Positions 33,869 to 44,925 of a stretch of 64,000 nucleotides of DNA are shown in pieces. A model generated the notes under the pieces. The model was not told where the DNA came from and did not search any database. It saw only the letters and a list, made by a program, of their open reading frames with translations. The DNA is from Calamus simplicifolius (Eukaryota; Streptophyta; Magnoliopsida; Arecales; Arecaceae). The first letter of the stretch is position 1, and each line of letters opens with the position of its first letter. A program made the position numbers and the translations under genes. The stretch covers positions 2,361,679 to 2,425,678 of the forward strand of contig UESW01003834.1 of the NCBI GenBank assembly GCA_900491605.1. The letters are read 5' to 3'.

Positions 33869-36299
33869 ATGGCTTCCTCTCCTTCTTGCTCCATTTCTGG
33901 TTCCTGGGGGGGTTCCCACCATCCTTCCCAGACTTTCGATTCCCTGTCCAGCCAATGGTCCACCCCTTCTTCTAACCACTCACCGGAGCAACGACCAGTC
34001 AATCGTCCCCTAACCGGGATTTGTCCGGTCGGCGGGCGGACTTCTGTCCGGAAACGGTCGGTGGCTGCCGGTCCTTCTAGGGTTGCCAAGGAGTCCCCCG
34101 AAGGGACTGCGTCCTCCATGTCTGCTCAAGATATAGCAAACTTAAGGGCCAGGTATGGCTTCCCTCCAGACCTTCATCTGTTCTTTCCTACCCCTAACGA
34201 CAGGGTAACCTCTTCCCGTTCCGGAAGGGTTGCTTTGTACGGATCCTTTTTTAAGGCCGGGCTCCGGTTACCGATCCACCCTTTCATTCTTAATCTTCTG
34301 GACCGTTACTCCTTGACCCCTTCCCAACTAGTTCCCAACTCCATCCGAACCATTGTTGGTTTTTTAGTACTCTGCCACCTGCAGGACATTGAGGCTAGTA
34401 TTTCCCTATTCGCAGCTTCTATACCCTTCGCAAACAGTCGGGTTGGTGGTCATTCACCCCTAGGTCCAATAGGATTCTTAAACTGTGCCTTCCTTCCTCC
34501 GTTAAAGGGTGGAAGGACAAGTTTTTCTTTGCGGACATCAGCGGGGTTCGTGGAAGCTAGGGGATACCCAACATCGACGCCAATAGGGACCCCTCCATCC
34601 TTCCCCGAGACCGGATGATGTTTGGGCAGCTTCTGACTGCCGACATTCCTCGGTGTAATAAGCTTCTAGCCGAGGAGAATCTTCACCGTGCCGGTCTAAT
34701 TCCCGTGAGGGGTGAGCACTAGACTACTCGCCTCTCTTCTCCTCTGCTTCTCTTTTTCTCTTTTTCTTCTCTTTTTTTTTTTTTTTTTTTTTAACTATCC
34801 TTTGATTGTGTAGGGATGGCGCCGACGCTGAATAAGCTTAAACAGGTGGCCGCCAGGAAGAGGAAGGCTGCCGGGACTGCTCCTCCTGCCGAAGGAAGGG
34901 CCGCCGCTAAAGTTCCCAGGAGGGCCGACACTGGGAGGGTTGGCGCTAGGGAGATCGACGTTGGGGAGGTCGACACCGGAGGGGCTAAAGTCGTGAAGCC
35001 CCTCCGTGCCAAGGTCTTGAAGAAGGGCGGCCCCAAAAGGGCCGACGCTGAGGAGGCCGAGGCCCAGGGGGCCAAAACAGTGGAATCCTTGCGTGTAAGC
35101 GAGGCCGCTCAAATCCAAGCCGACGAACCCGTCACGGCAGACACGGCGAAGGCCGAGGCCGGTGAGGTGGAACGGAACCCACCGGAGGGAGAATCTCCAG
35201 CTTCGGCTCCTCCGATTATCTTGCTCGACTTATCTTCCGAGGGGGAGATGCCGTCTCCCACGTTCAAAGAGATGGACAAAACTTCGGCTGCAATAGTGGC
35301 GACCCCAATCGCTGCCCTGCCCCCCGCTGGGGCGACAGCCGAAGCGCCTCCGCCAGCGAAAGAGCCGAAGGTGGCAGGCTCAGAGGCGGAATCAGCCTCT
35401 GTAGGGCCGACGTCCAGGGAAGAGAGGGGCGTCGATCCTTCCTTCCAGTCGCTGCTGGCAAACCACGGCCGTTGGGCTGCACGGATCATAGAGGAAGCCT
35501 CGGTGGATGAGGTGCAAAAATACCTCCGAGGTCAAGGGTGTGTTTCCTTTTTTCGTGAAGCCTCGGTGGCGCATCTCTGGGTGAGTTTCTGTGCCATTAT
35601 TGTCCTTTTCCTTCCCCTCTTTTTCTTTCTTTATATCTGGATATTTTTTTTTTCCAGGCCTTGAATTCTCTTGTCGCCCTTAAAAACCTCTGGACTCTGA
35701 GTGACACCGCCATTGAACAAGCGCGGGAGGAAATGGTCTCCCTCCAAGTCAAAGCAGAGAAGGCGGCAATGGCTCTAGAGGATACTCGGGCCACCCTGAA
35801 GGGTGAGATCGAGGTTACTCGGCTTAGAGCCGAAAAGGCTGAATATGTGCTGGAGGTTGCTCAGCGCCGTGCCGCCAATGAGCTGGACAATGCTCAGGTG
35901 GCAGAGGAAAAACAAAGAGCGGCTGAGGAGAAGCTGGGGGCGGCAGAACTGGAGGTATGTGTTTTAAAGACTCAACTGAGTTCTGCCTCCGCTGAGACAA
36001 ATGCGGCCAAGGAAGCCACCCGCCAATATGTAACTAAAATTGCGGATCTGGAGGCGACAGTGGCGGAGGCGCAGAGGAGGGCCATCGAGGCTGAAAAGAA
36101 GGGGGCCGATGCCGTAGAAGATTATAAGAAATTCGAAGCCTTTGACAATGAGGTAGCCGAGTCAGCGGCGCTAGCTTATGACGCTGGCTTCCAGGACTGT
36201 AAAGATAAAATCCAGGAGCTTTACGACCTGGAGGATATCGAGGGGCTGAAGCCCGACGATGTCCCTGAGGATGATGCCCCGGCTCCGGATGGTCATTAA
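33869..36299 (+). pseudogene. TatB antisense ORF, three exons, Transposase_28-like plus coiled coil
   Basis: It lies antisense to TatB. Exon 1 33869-34711, intron 34712-34813 (GTGAGC...TGTAG), exon 2 34814-35580, intron 35581-35657 (GTGAGT...TCCAG), exon 3 35658-36299. Exons 2 and 3 join in frame with no stop (256 and 213 codons). Exon 1 contains the plant 'putative gypsy type transposon' domain (LRARYGFPPDLHLFFPTPND, GLRLPIHPF, SQLVPNSIRTIVGFLVLC). It is one base out of frame from near 34440 and has a TAG at 34558-34560 before the block MFGQLLTADIPRCNKLL. Exon 2 is Lys/Ala/Pro-rich and acidic later; exon 3 is a long coiled coil (EQAREEMVSLQVKAEKAAMA onward). Role unknown; possibly a structural or regulatory partner of the element. 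Confidence 0.82.
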
Positions 36300-36469
36300 C
36301 AGCTTTTGGTTTTTCTCCTTGTATCGGTTGTGCCTGACCTGAGTCGGCAATTTTGTAACCTTTACTATCAATGAATGTTTTCAATCTCTTTCACCCCTTT
36401 GATTATGATTAACTTCATTTGTTCGAACTGCTATGAACCGCCAATTGATAGGATTATACAGTAGGTTAC
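36300..36469 (+). other. 3' end of TatB antisense ORF
   Basis: T-rich stretch after the ORF stop with AATGAATG near 36370, a possible weak polyadenylation context. No gene. Confidence 0.4.
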
Positions 36470-37530
36470 GCTAAATAGGACCGCGAGCGGTGACGCTGTC
36501 CTAAGTGTTGACAAGGCCAATATCCGGTGGTAACGCGGGTGTCAGTTGCTATTGCCAACGCGGGGCACTGGTCCTTAGTGTCAACGCATAGTTGGTCTTT
36601 GCTGCCGATGCTAAGTGCCGATCTTTGGTGCCAACGCGTAGTTGGTCTTTGTTGCTGACGCTGGGCGTCGGTTTTTTGTGCCAATACATAGTTGGTCTTT
36701 GTTGCCGACGCTGGGGCGCCGGTCTTAGGTATCAACGCGGAGTTGGTCTTTGACTGCCGGAGCGGATCCGGTCTTTGGTGCCAACGCGGAGTTGGTCTTT
36801 GACTGCCGGAGCGGATCCGGTCTTTGATGCCAACGCGGAGTTGGTCTTTGTTGCCAACGCTGGGCGCCGGTCTTAGGTGCCAACGCGGAGTTGATCTTTG
36901 ACTGCCGGAGCGGGTCCGGTCTTTGGTGCCAACGTGGAGTTGGTCTTTATTGCCGACGCTGGGTGCCGGTCTTAGGTGCCAACGCGGAGTTGGTCTTTGA
37001 CTGCCGGAGCGGATCCGGTCTTTGGTGCCAACGCGGAGTTGGTCTTTGACTGCCGGAGCGGATCCGGTCTTTGGTGCCAACGTGGAGTTGGTCTTTGTTG
37101 CCGACGCTGGGCGCCGGTCTTAGGTGCCAACGCGGAGTTGGTCTTTGACTGCCGGAGCGGGTCCGATCTTTGGTGCCAACACGGAGTTGGTCTTTATTGC
37201 CGACGCTGGGCGCCGATCTTAGGTTCCAACGCGGAGTTGGTCTTTGACTGCCGGAGCGGATCCGATCTTTGGTGCCAACGCGGAGTTGGTCTTTATTGCC
37301 GACGCTGGGCGCCGGTCTTAGGTGCCAACGCGGAGTTGGTCTTTGACTGCCGGAGCGGATCCGGTCTTTGGTGCCAACATGGAGTTGGTCTTTGACTGTT
37401 GGAGCGGATCCGGTCTTTGGTGCCAACGCGGAGTTGGTCTTTGACTTCCAGAGTGGGTCCGGTCTTTGGTGCCGACGCGGGGAGCCGGTCTTTGACTGCC
37501 GGAGTAGATCCGGTCTTGTGTTAAACATAC
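36470..37530. repeat. TatB minisatellite between pol and antisense ORF
   Basis: About 1 kb of 49-50 bp repeats, each made of two half-units: CCAACGCGGAGTTGGTCTTT and either GACTGCCGGAGCGGATCCGG or TTGCCGACGCTGGGCGCCGG, each ending in GTCTTTGGT or GTCTTAGGT. Many half-units are short inverted repeats (for example CCGGAGCGGATCCGG). Open frames on both strands are artefacts of the repeat. It separates the convergent ends of pol and the antisense ORF. Confidence 0.93.
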
Positions 37531-37598
37531 TCATTCAAAAATAAGAACATGTTTATTATTCATGCATCAAACAGATTCAAATTAATAACGATAGAGTT

Positions 37599-38456
37599 CT
37601 ATTGATAGTACCGGCGTAAGTTGTCGGCATTCCAAGTTCGAGGGAGCGGTTTTCCGTCTAGCTCTTCGACTTTATACGCCCCATGGTGGAGCACCTCCTT
37701 GACACGGTATGGTCCTTCCCATTTTGGTGCTAGCTTGCCCCCTTCCGTCGGCTTTGATACTTCAGCTCTTCGTAAGACAAGGTCTCCTGGCCGGAATGTC
37801 TTGGGTCGCACCCGAGAGTTGTAGTGTTTGGCCACTCGCTGATGGAACGCTGCCATACGAAGTTGCGCTTGATCTCGCAATTCTTCCACCAAATCCAGAT
37901 CAGCCCTCAGCTGGTTTGAGTTGCTTTCTTCGTGGTATAATTCCATCCGGGGACTAGGAGCTCCTATTTCCACGGGGATGACCGCCTCGGTCCCAAAGAC
38001 CAAGCTGAAAGGGGTTTCCCCTGTGGGTGCTCACGGTGTCGTGTGGTAGGCCCACAGCACACTAGAAAGTTCTTCCACCCAGCGCCCTTTACAGCTATCT
38101 AGCCGAGCCCTGAGCCCTTGGAGGATGATGCGATTGGTCACCTCGGCTGCGCCGTTAGTTTGGGGATGCCCTACTGAGGTGAATCGGTGACGGATGCCCA
38201 GGCCCTCGCAGAATTCCCGGAAGGCCGTGTTATCAAACTGTCGGCCATTGTCTGTAACTAGGGTGTGCGGTAACCCGAACTGGCACACCATAGATTTCCA
38301 AAAGAAAGCCCTTACTTTGGCTTCCGTGATCTTAGCGAGAGCTTCCGCCTCGATCCATTTAGTAAAATGATCGACGGCCACAACCAGGAACTTACGTTGT
38401 CCGGAGGCAGGAGGAAAAGGTCCTAGGATGTCCATGCCCCATGTGTGAAGGGCCAC
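37599..38456 (-). pseudogene. TatB integrase core and C-terminus
   Basis: The core block 38456-38034 has all three catalytic acids in AVDHFTKW, VTDNGRQF and GAAEVTN. A TGA at 38033-38031 (Arg in TatA) stops the frame. The C-terminal part from 38003 (VFGTEAVIPVEIGAPSP) to the stop after RRYYQ at 37599 includes GDLVLRRAEVSKPTEGG and the KWEGPY chromatin-contact-like block. The core starts after a frameshift near 38440. Confidence 0.92.
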
Positions 38457-39340
38457 GGTGCAGCTAGAGGGGTCAGCTGGGACGTCGGTTGATGTTGGAT
38501 GTTGGCATGACGCTGGCAGCTGTCACATCTTTTAACGAGCTCAGATGCGTCCTCTTTCATTGTCAACCAATAATACCCCTGACGTAGAGCTTTATATGCA
38601 AGGGCCCTGCCCCCCAGATGGCTTCCGCATATCCCCTCTTGTATCTCTCGCAAAATATAGTTGGCGTCGGTGGGACCGACACACCTGAGGATAGGGTATG
38701 AGAATGACCTTTGGTAGAGCTTTCCCTCCATAAGGAAGAACTTTGGGGCTCGTCTTTTAATTTTCCTAGCTTCGGCAGGGTCTTCTGGGAGGATGCCCTC
38801 AGTAAAGTATTGAACGTAGGCGTCCATCCAGGAGGGCTCCTGCTCCACTGGCAAAGTTTCTCTTGGTACATCAATGCTCGGGGCTTCTAAGTGCTCCACA
38901 TAAGCCTTTCCCAACATCCCATCAGCCGAGGCGGCGAGATGGGATAGGGCATCGGCTCTAGCATTCTCTTGTCGAGGAATGTAGCTGACGCTGAAGTGAG
39001 TGAATGGGGAAACCATTGAGTGCACCGTGTCTAAGTAGCGGGCCATGATGGGATCCTTTGCCTCGTACTCCTTTGTAATCTGGCCAGCAACCAGTTGGGA
39101 GTCGGTAAAAGCTCTAAGGCGTTTCACCCCAAGCTCTCGAGCCAATCTTACTCCAGATAACAAAGCCTCATATTCCGCCTAATTATTAGTGGCTGGAAAG
39201 AGGAAGCGAAGTGCACACTCAGTCACCATCCCATCCGAGTTGGCCAAGATGAGGCCTGCTCCGCTCCCTTGAGAGCTCGATGCCCCATCCACGTGAAGGA
39301 CCCACTCACCATCACCAGTTCCAAGGGGTTGAGTGGCCGC
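38423..39340 (-). pseudogene. TatB archaeal-type RNase H and integrase N-terminus
   Basis: LHVDGASSSQGSGAGLILA, then a TAG at 39181-39179 (Gln in TatA), then AEYEALLSGVRLAREL and FTDSQLVAGQI: the catalytic Asp, Glu and Asp are all present. A tether leads into the integrase zinc domain (ILREIQEGICGSHLGG, CDSCQRHANIQ). The frame slips near 38440. This is the better-preserved copy of the second RNase H in the window. Confidence 0.9.
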
Positions 39341-40640
39341 CGAAAGTTCTTTAGGTGACTCTGTTCCCCAAGTACATTCGATCAAAAAATCTGCCAAGAC
39401 TTGGGACTTCATGGTCGAACGAGGGCGGAAAGACAGATCAAACTCCCCCAGCTTGAGGGCCCACCTGGCCAGCCGGCCAGAAGTATCCGGACGAGCTAGA
39501 ACTGTCTTTAGAGGCTGGTCAGTGACCACCGCGATCGGGTGGGCTTGGAAGTACGGCCGTAGACGCTGAGCAGACACGATTAATGCAAAGATGATTTTTT
39601 CCATGTTTGAGTATCGAGTCTCTGCGTCATGAAGCACCTTACTTGTATAGTATACTGGCTTTTGTGTGCCATCAATGTCCACACGGGCCAGCACAGAGCT
39701 GACAGCTTCAGGAGAGGCCGCGAGGTACAGAAGGAGTTCTTCTCCACCCGTCGGCTTGGCTAGCAGCGGCGGGGTAGATAAGAATTCCTTTAACCCTTCG
39801 AACGCCTCCTGGCATTCTTTCGTCCACTCGAACTTGTTGATTCTGCGAAGCGCCTTGAAGAAAGGCAAACACCTTTCAGCGGACTTGGATAGGAAGCAAC
39901 TTAGGGCGGCTATTCTTCCTGTCAGGTGTTGTACTTCCTTCTTGTTGGCAGGAGGCCTCATGTCCAAGATGGCTTGGACTTTGTCCGGGTTTGCTTCAAT
40001 CCCTCTCCGGGTTACCATGAAACCCAAAAACTTCCCAGCTGTTACCCCGAATGCGTACTTGCGAGGGTTCAGCTTCATCTGGTACCGACGAAGGCTGTCA
40101 AAAGTTTCTGCCAGGTCCGCGATGTGGTCGCTGGCATGAACGCTTTTCGTCAGCATGTCATCCATATATACTTCCATATTACGCCCTATCTATCCTTCAA
40201 AGACCTTGTTCATCAGCCTCTGGTAAGTGGCCCCCGCATTCTTTAACCCGAAAGGCATCACCTTGTAGCAATATAGACCTTTTCAGTTATGAAGGAGATA
40301 GCTTCTTCATCCGCCGGATTCATCTGGATCTGGTTGTATCCGGAGAAAGCATCCATGAAGCTAAGGACCTCATGGCCGGATGTTGCGTCCACCAATTGAT
40401 CGATTTGAGGTAGGGGAAAGCTATCTTTGGGGCATGCCTTGTTGAGGTCGGTGAAATCTACACACATTCTCCAGCTTCCGTTGGCCTTGCGGACTAGCAC
40501 CACATTAGCTAACCATTCAGGATAGTGGACCTCCCGAATATGGCCCAGCCATTAACTTGCGGATCTCCTCGTCGATAGCTTTCTGTCTGTCTGGAGCAAA
40601 GTTTCTCTTTTTCTATCGGACTGGCCGACACTCTGGCTTG
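39341..40640 (-). pseudogene. TatB reverse transcriptase and RT-linked RNase H
   Basis: RT starts with VRKANGSWRMCVDFTDLNKA near 40495. The catalytic YMDD is at 40168-40157 and intact. A frameshift lies near 40258-40290, and a TAG at 40192-40190 replaces the Gln seen in TatA. From 40177 to 39341 a single open frame covers the RT palm, thumb and RNase H (GRIAALSCFLSKSAERCLPF, PVYYTSKVLHDAETRYSNME). Confidence 0.9.
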
Positions 40641-40659
40641 AGGTTAAGCCGATGGGTGA

Positions 40660-41793
40660 TTACTTCTTCAGGGACGCCCGGCATGTCGGAGGATGACCAT
40701 GCGAAGACGTCGATGTTGGCACGCAGGAAAGTAAGGAGTTGATGGCGTGCCTCTTCTGGAAAGTAAGGAGTTGATGGCGTGCCTCTTCTGGGAGCGACGC
40801 CCCTAGCTGAACAGTCCTTGCCGGGTCATCACCCATGGAGAGGGTTAGAAGGTGCTCTGCCGGCTCTCCCCTTCTTCCCAACTCCCTAGGATCGAGCGAC
40901 TCAGGGGCTGTCGCTGACTCTGCGTTCAGCGGGCTGGGCGACAGATGGTAGCAAGGTGGAAGTGGGCTTTGCTCCCCCTTCATTTCTCCGATCCCTTCAT
41001 TGGTGGGAAACCTTACCAATAATCTCTTAGTGGAGATCACGGCATCTAGAAGATTCAGCCCCGGTCTTCCCAAGATGGCGTTATAAGCCAGCGGGACCCG
41101 GACCACCAAGAAGTTTATGACCATGGTGCTCTGACATGGAGGAGTTCCAGCCGTGACCGGGAGAGCAATTTCGCCTTCGACGCTCACTGAGTCTCCCGTA
41201 AAGCCCATTAGCGGTGTGGCAACGGGTCGGAGTAAAGACCTTGATAAGTTCATCCGATCAAAAGCCTCGTAACTCAAGACATCCACAGAGCTCCCACTAT
41301 CAATTAGAATTCTTTTTACAGGGTGTTTAGCTATAGTCATGGACACCACAACGCTATCGTCATGTTTATTAACTACCCCATCTAGATCCTTTCCGAAGAA
41401 AGGTATTACAGAGTCTATTCCCTCTCGCGGCCTCTTCGAACCACCGTCCGCTCCCCAGGAGATCATAGCTATGGTCTTTTCAGTTGGGGTATTATCCACA
41501 CCAGCCGGGTGACCCGGGGGCACCGGGGGACCCGACGCGGGGAGATTTCCCCGTCGAACAAATTTGCCCAGGTGACCTTGCTGAACCAGCTCCTCGATAG
41601 CCTTTTTTAGGTGGCGGCAGTCTTCGGTGTCGTGACCGTAGTCCCGGTGATATCGATAGTAAAACTCCTTGTTGCGGGGGGCCCCAGGCTTCAAGGGAGC
41701 CGGACGCTTGAAATAGGGTTCCTCCTCGATCTCCAGTAGGATGTGAGAGATGGGAGCCATGAGGGGAGTAAACTGCTCTTTGGGAACCAGCAC
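40660..41793 (-). pseudogene. TatB gag C-terminus, protease and linker
   Basis: Open for 377 codons. The first part has the Tat gag finger (YRYHRDYGHDTEDCRHLKKA). The retropepsin site (LIDSGSSVDVLSYEAF) is at about 41306-41290 and intact. The end of this frame is produced by a perfect 32-bp tandem duplication (40727-40758 repeated at 40759-40790), which throws the reading frame before RT. Confidence 0.88.
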
Positions 41794-43001
41794 CTATGGT
41801 CGGCGATCTGAGCGTCGTGGAGGCTCAGGCTTTCGAGGTCGTGCACCGGTGAGATCAGTAGGCGATGGTTTATTACCGGGGTTCTTGTCAACTTCTCTCC
41901 TGGAAGAATCCGCTTCGTCAGCGCGGATGTACTTCTGTGCCCGGCTCAGAAGCTCGGCGTAGGAACGTGGAGGCTTCTTATCTAGGGAGTAGGCGAATCT
42001 GGATGGGCGAAGTCCCCGCTTCAGGGCCAAGGTGGCTACAGAGTCTTCCAGGTTGTACACCTCCAACGCTGCTTCCTTAAATCGAGCGATGAAATCCTTT
42101 AAGGTCTCGCCACTCTTCTGCTGGACAGCGAAGAGACTATCTGCGACTCGTGGGATCTTTCGACATGCATCAAAATGAGCCAGGAAAGATCGCTCAAGTT
42201 GTCGAAACGAGTTGATGCTGCGTGGAGGCAAACGGGAGTACCACGCGCGTGCCGCCTTGCGGAGCGTGGCCGGGAAGGCGACGCACAGAAGGGAGTCCGT
42301 CGCTCCCTGGACCTGCATGAGGACCTTGTAGCTTTCCAGATGGTCCAGGGGATCCGTCGTTCCATCATATGGATCCAACTGAGGGAGACGGAACCGGGGA
42401 GGAACCGGTTCCTCCATGATACGGCGAGAAAGCGGGGGGCAATGCTCATACTCGGCGCGTAAGGATCAGCGATCCGGTGGCTGAGCTCGTCCAACCGTCG
42501 ATGATAATCGTCAAGCCTTTGCTCAGCCCGACGGGTGGTTTTTCGGGGAGTGTCACCTCGAGATGAGTCGGAAGAAGGAGCTGAAGGAGATCGCCGGCGC
42601 AAAGAACGCGCCCGCTTGGGTTCTTTTTCCTCCATTCGGTGGCGGGAACGACCGGAGCGGCGGGAGGGAGACCGTCATCGCTTCGAGGTCCCTTGGTGAT
42701 GAGGTTCGGGGGGTGAGCGGTGAGAGACCTTAGGCGGGGTCCCTCCTTGGTGAGACTGAACTGTTCCTCGCACCCCTTCGTCCATCACAGGGGGTTGAGT
42801 TACAGCAGCCAAATAACGCTCTTGCAGCCCCCAGACCATCGTCGTCAGATCCTGGACCTCATGGGCTAGAACATCAAGCTGGTCAGGCTGGCTTGTCGGT
42901 GCGAGGGGTGGAGCATGGGGGTTGGCCTCCGAATGCTCAGCTCGTAGGATGTGCCCGGCTGCCTGGCTGGAGGAAGCCTCTTGTGCTCGCGTAGTCACCA
43001 T
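41794..43001 (-). pseudogene. TatB gag
   Basis: ATG at 43001 (VTTRAQEASSSQ), the same start as TatC. The N-terminal part is hydrophilic with a short coiled coil (LAHEVQDLTTMVWGLQERY). TGA at 42674-42672 interrupts the Arg-rich linker; a frameshift lies near 42440. The capsid-like core is open from 42417 to 41797 (PQLDPYDGTTDPLDHLESYK, ARAWYSRLPP, ALKRGLRPSRFAYSLDKKP). A TAG then separates it from the next part. Confidence 0.9.
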
Positions 43002-43059
43002 CGCTTCCTTTGCAAAACTGGAGGGGTTCCAGGGAGAATTTTCGACCTGGTCTGCAAGA

Positions 43060-43077
43060 CCCCTTCCTGGCGTGCCA
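43060..43077 (-). other. TatB primer binding site
   Basis: Three bases inside the 5' LTR, the minus strand reads TGGCACGCCAGGAAGGGG. It resembles the TatC site with two mismatches and, from memory, the 3' end of plant tRNA-Arg(CCU). Confidence 0.7.
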
Positions 43078-43080
43078 ATC

Positions 43081-44186
43081 TGTTGCGGCCGAATCACATA
43101 TGATGAACGTCGGGCAGGCTAGGATCACCGTGTGCGCAGAGAGGCCGCCGTCTTCCTCCGGGAGCCTGCAAAAAGTCCTGGACCGGTGGTTCCGACGGGG
43201 ACCCTCCGACACCCAAGTTAGTGAGTCGTCGAACAGGGATATGATTTCTGTAGAATTGTTCTAGAGGAAGTTCCAGAGAGAGTCCCCTTGCATGGAGCAC
43301 GGGTCCTCTTTTTATACCTGTTGGGGATCCCGTTTACCTCGGTCTGTTGGAACCGTCGAATCCGTACTGTTGTGATGTTTCATCGAACGGCAAGTCATTG
43401 GACTGTTGCTGGATAAGGGCCGCTTATAGCGGTAACTGCCTATCAGGCTAACACTTGCCCATGATTTTGGTGAGCGAGGTGCTTAGATCGCGGGGCCGGC
43501 TGTATGAAATTTCATTGTGTATGTGGGAGATACTGCGGGCCGACGCTAGGGGCCGATGCCGAAGGCCGGAGCCAATGTAGGAGGTCGGAGTCAGAGTTCC
43601 AGCACAGGAGGTCGGCGCTAAGGACCGACGCTGGGGGCCGGCACTAGAGGCCGGAGCCAATGCAGGAGGCCGGAGTCAGAGTTCCAACACAGGAGGTCGG
43701 CGCTGAGGACCGACGCTGGGGGCCGCACTAGAGGCCGACGCTGGACATCTGTCTTTGGTGTTAACGTGTAACTTTGATGCCGATGCTGGGTGCCGATCTT
43801 TGGTGCTGTTGCTGGAGGTCGACGCTGGAGGCCGACACTGGAGGACGGCACTGGAGGCCGACGCTGAAGGTCGACACTGGAGGACGGCACTGGAGGCCGA
43901 TGCTGGAGACCGACGCTAGAGACCGATGCTGGAGGCCGGCACTGGAGGCCGATGCTGGAGACCGACACTGGAGGCTGGCACTGGAGGCCGATGCTGGAGA
44001 CCGACGCTGGAGGCCGGCACTGGAGGCCGATGCTGGAGACCGACGCTGGAGGCCGGCACTGGAGGCCGATGCTGGAGACCGACGCTGGAGGCCGGCACTG
44101 GAGGCCTTGGGTTTTGTTGTCACATCATTGCTTTCGAAAACCGCACAGAAGATAATACTACCCCGGAGAAATGGCCAGCCGTATCA
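43081..44186 (-). repeat. TatB 5' LTR
   Basis: Pairs with 32404-33431. A TATA box in element sense lies at 43308-43316. The array at 43538-44105 is a regular 39-bp minisatellite in its last 200 bp. It is followed by GGGTC (44187-44191). Confidence 0.95.
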
Positions 44187-44279
44187 GGGTCTATTTGGAT
44201 CTTTTGAGAAAAAAGAATGGGAGGGTGAAGCGTGGAGAAAGAAGAAAAGGGGAAGGGAAGGATGATGGAAAAGAATTCA
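44187..44279. other. Short host remnant between TatB and CopT
   Basis: Right copy of the GGGTC duplication (44187-44191), then 88 bp of purine-rich non-coding sequence. Confidence 0.7.
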
Positions 44280-44883
44280 TGTATGAGCAAATACTAGCAG
44301 ACCGTAATACGCAGCGGAATAATAAATAAAATGCACAAACCACACAATCACAGAAACACCAAAATCTACGTGAAAAATTTCTTCAAGATAAAGGAAAAAA
44401 ACCACGGGCAAGCCAGAGAAGAAGATCAACTATAAAATAATGAATATCCATGTCTCAAAATCCCTTGCCTGGACTTGAGAAATAATCACAAGAGAATAAT
44501 AGAGATATAAGGATTACATCACCGAAAAGTATGGTCTCCTACGTTACCTTCTTATTTTCTTTCCTTCTCCTCTACTTCTTCTTCTCTTATTTTTCTTCTG
44601 CAGCACCTTCACGTGATTCCTGGAGTGGAAGTCCTCCTACGTAGTTAAGCACCAAGCAACAGCCCTTCCTTCTCTTTCCATAGCAATCCACGCTTCCAGA
44701 AAAAAGAGAAATATCCGCAACCTGCTCCATCTCTTTTTCTCAGATGGCTGCTCCTTGAAAAAGAGAAAATAAAAAAAGGAAGGTGGCTGCACTCTCACAA
44801 AACCAACTAAGAAACCGGTGGAAAGGAAGTCACGCCACGCTTTTAGCCCTAATGGGCTGAATAAGTGGGCCATGGGCCCAACA
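44280..44883 (-). repeat. CopT 3' LTR
   Basis: TGTATGAGCA at the left and CCCAACA at the right in plus orientation, bordered by a polypurine tract. Boundaries are inferred from the TG/CA ends, because the partner LTR is outside the window. Confidence 0.7.
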
Positions 44884-44899
44884 ACCTCCCCTTTTAGCT
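44884..44899 (-). other. CopT polypurine tract
   Basis: The minus strand reads AGCTAAAAGGGGAGGT directly before the LTR, a typical copia plus-strand primer. Confidence 0.8.
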
Positions 44900-44925
44900 C
44901 ATAAGGAAGGCTATCTCATGCTTCC

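Larger units (their letters stand above)
32404..44186 (-). mobile_element. TatB: complete Ty3/gypsy Tat retrotransposon
   Basis: 11783 bp, with LTRs of 1028 and 1106 bp and a perfect GGGTC duplication. On the minus strand the order is 5' LTR (right), primer site, gag, protease, RT, RNase H, archaeal-type RNase H, integrase. Then come a minisatellite, a plus-strand (antisense) three-exon ORF, a polypurine tract and the 3' LTR (left). LTR copies differ by roughly a few percent by eye, with a length difference from minisatellite copy number, so it is a young insertion. The pol frame still has several stops and frameshifts. Confidence 0.95.

Noticed and set aside
36466..37534. Two open frames of about 200 codons on the minus strand and one on the plus strand
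   Set aside because: By-products of the 49-50 bp minisatellite.
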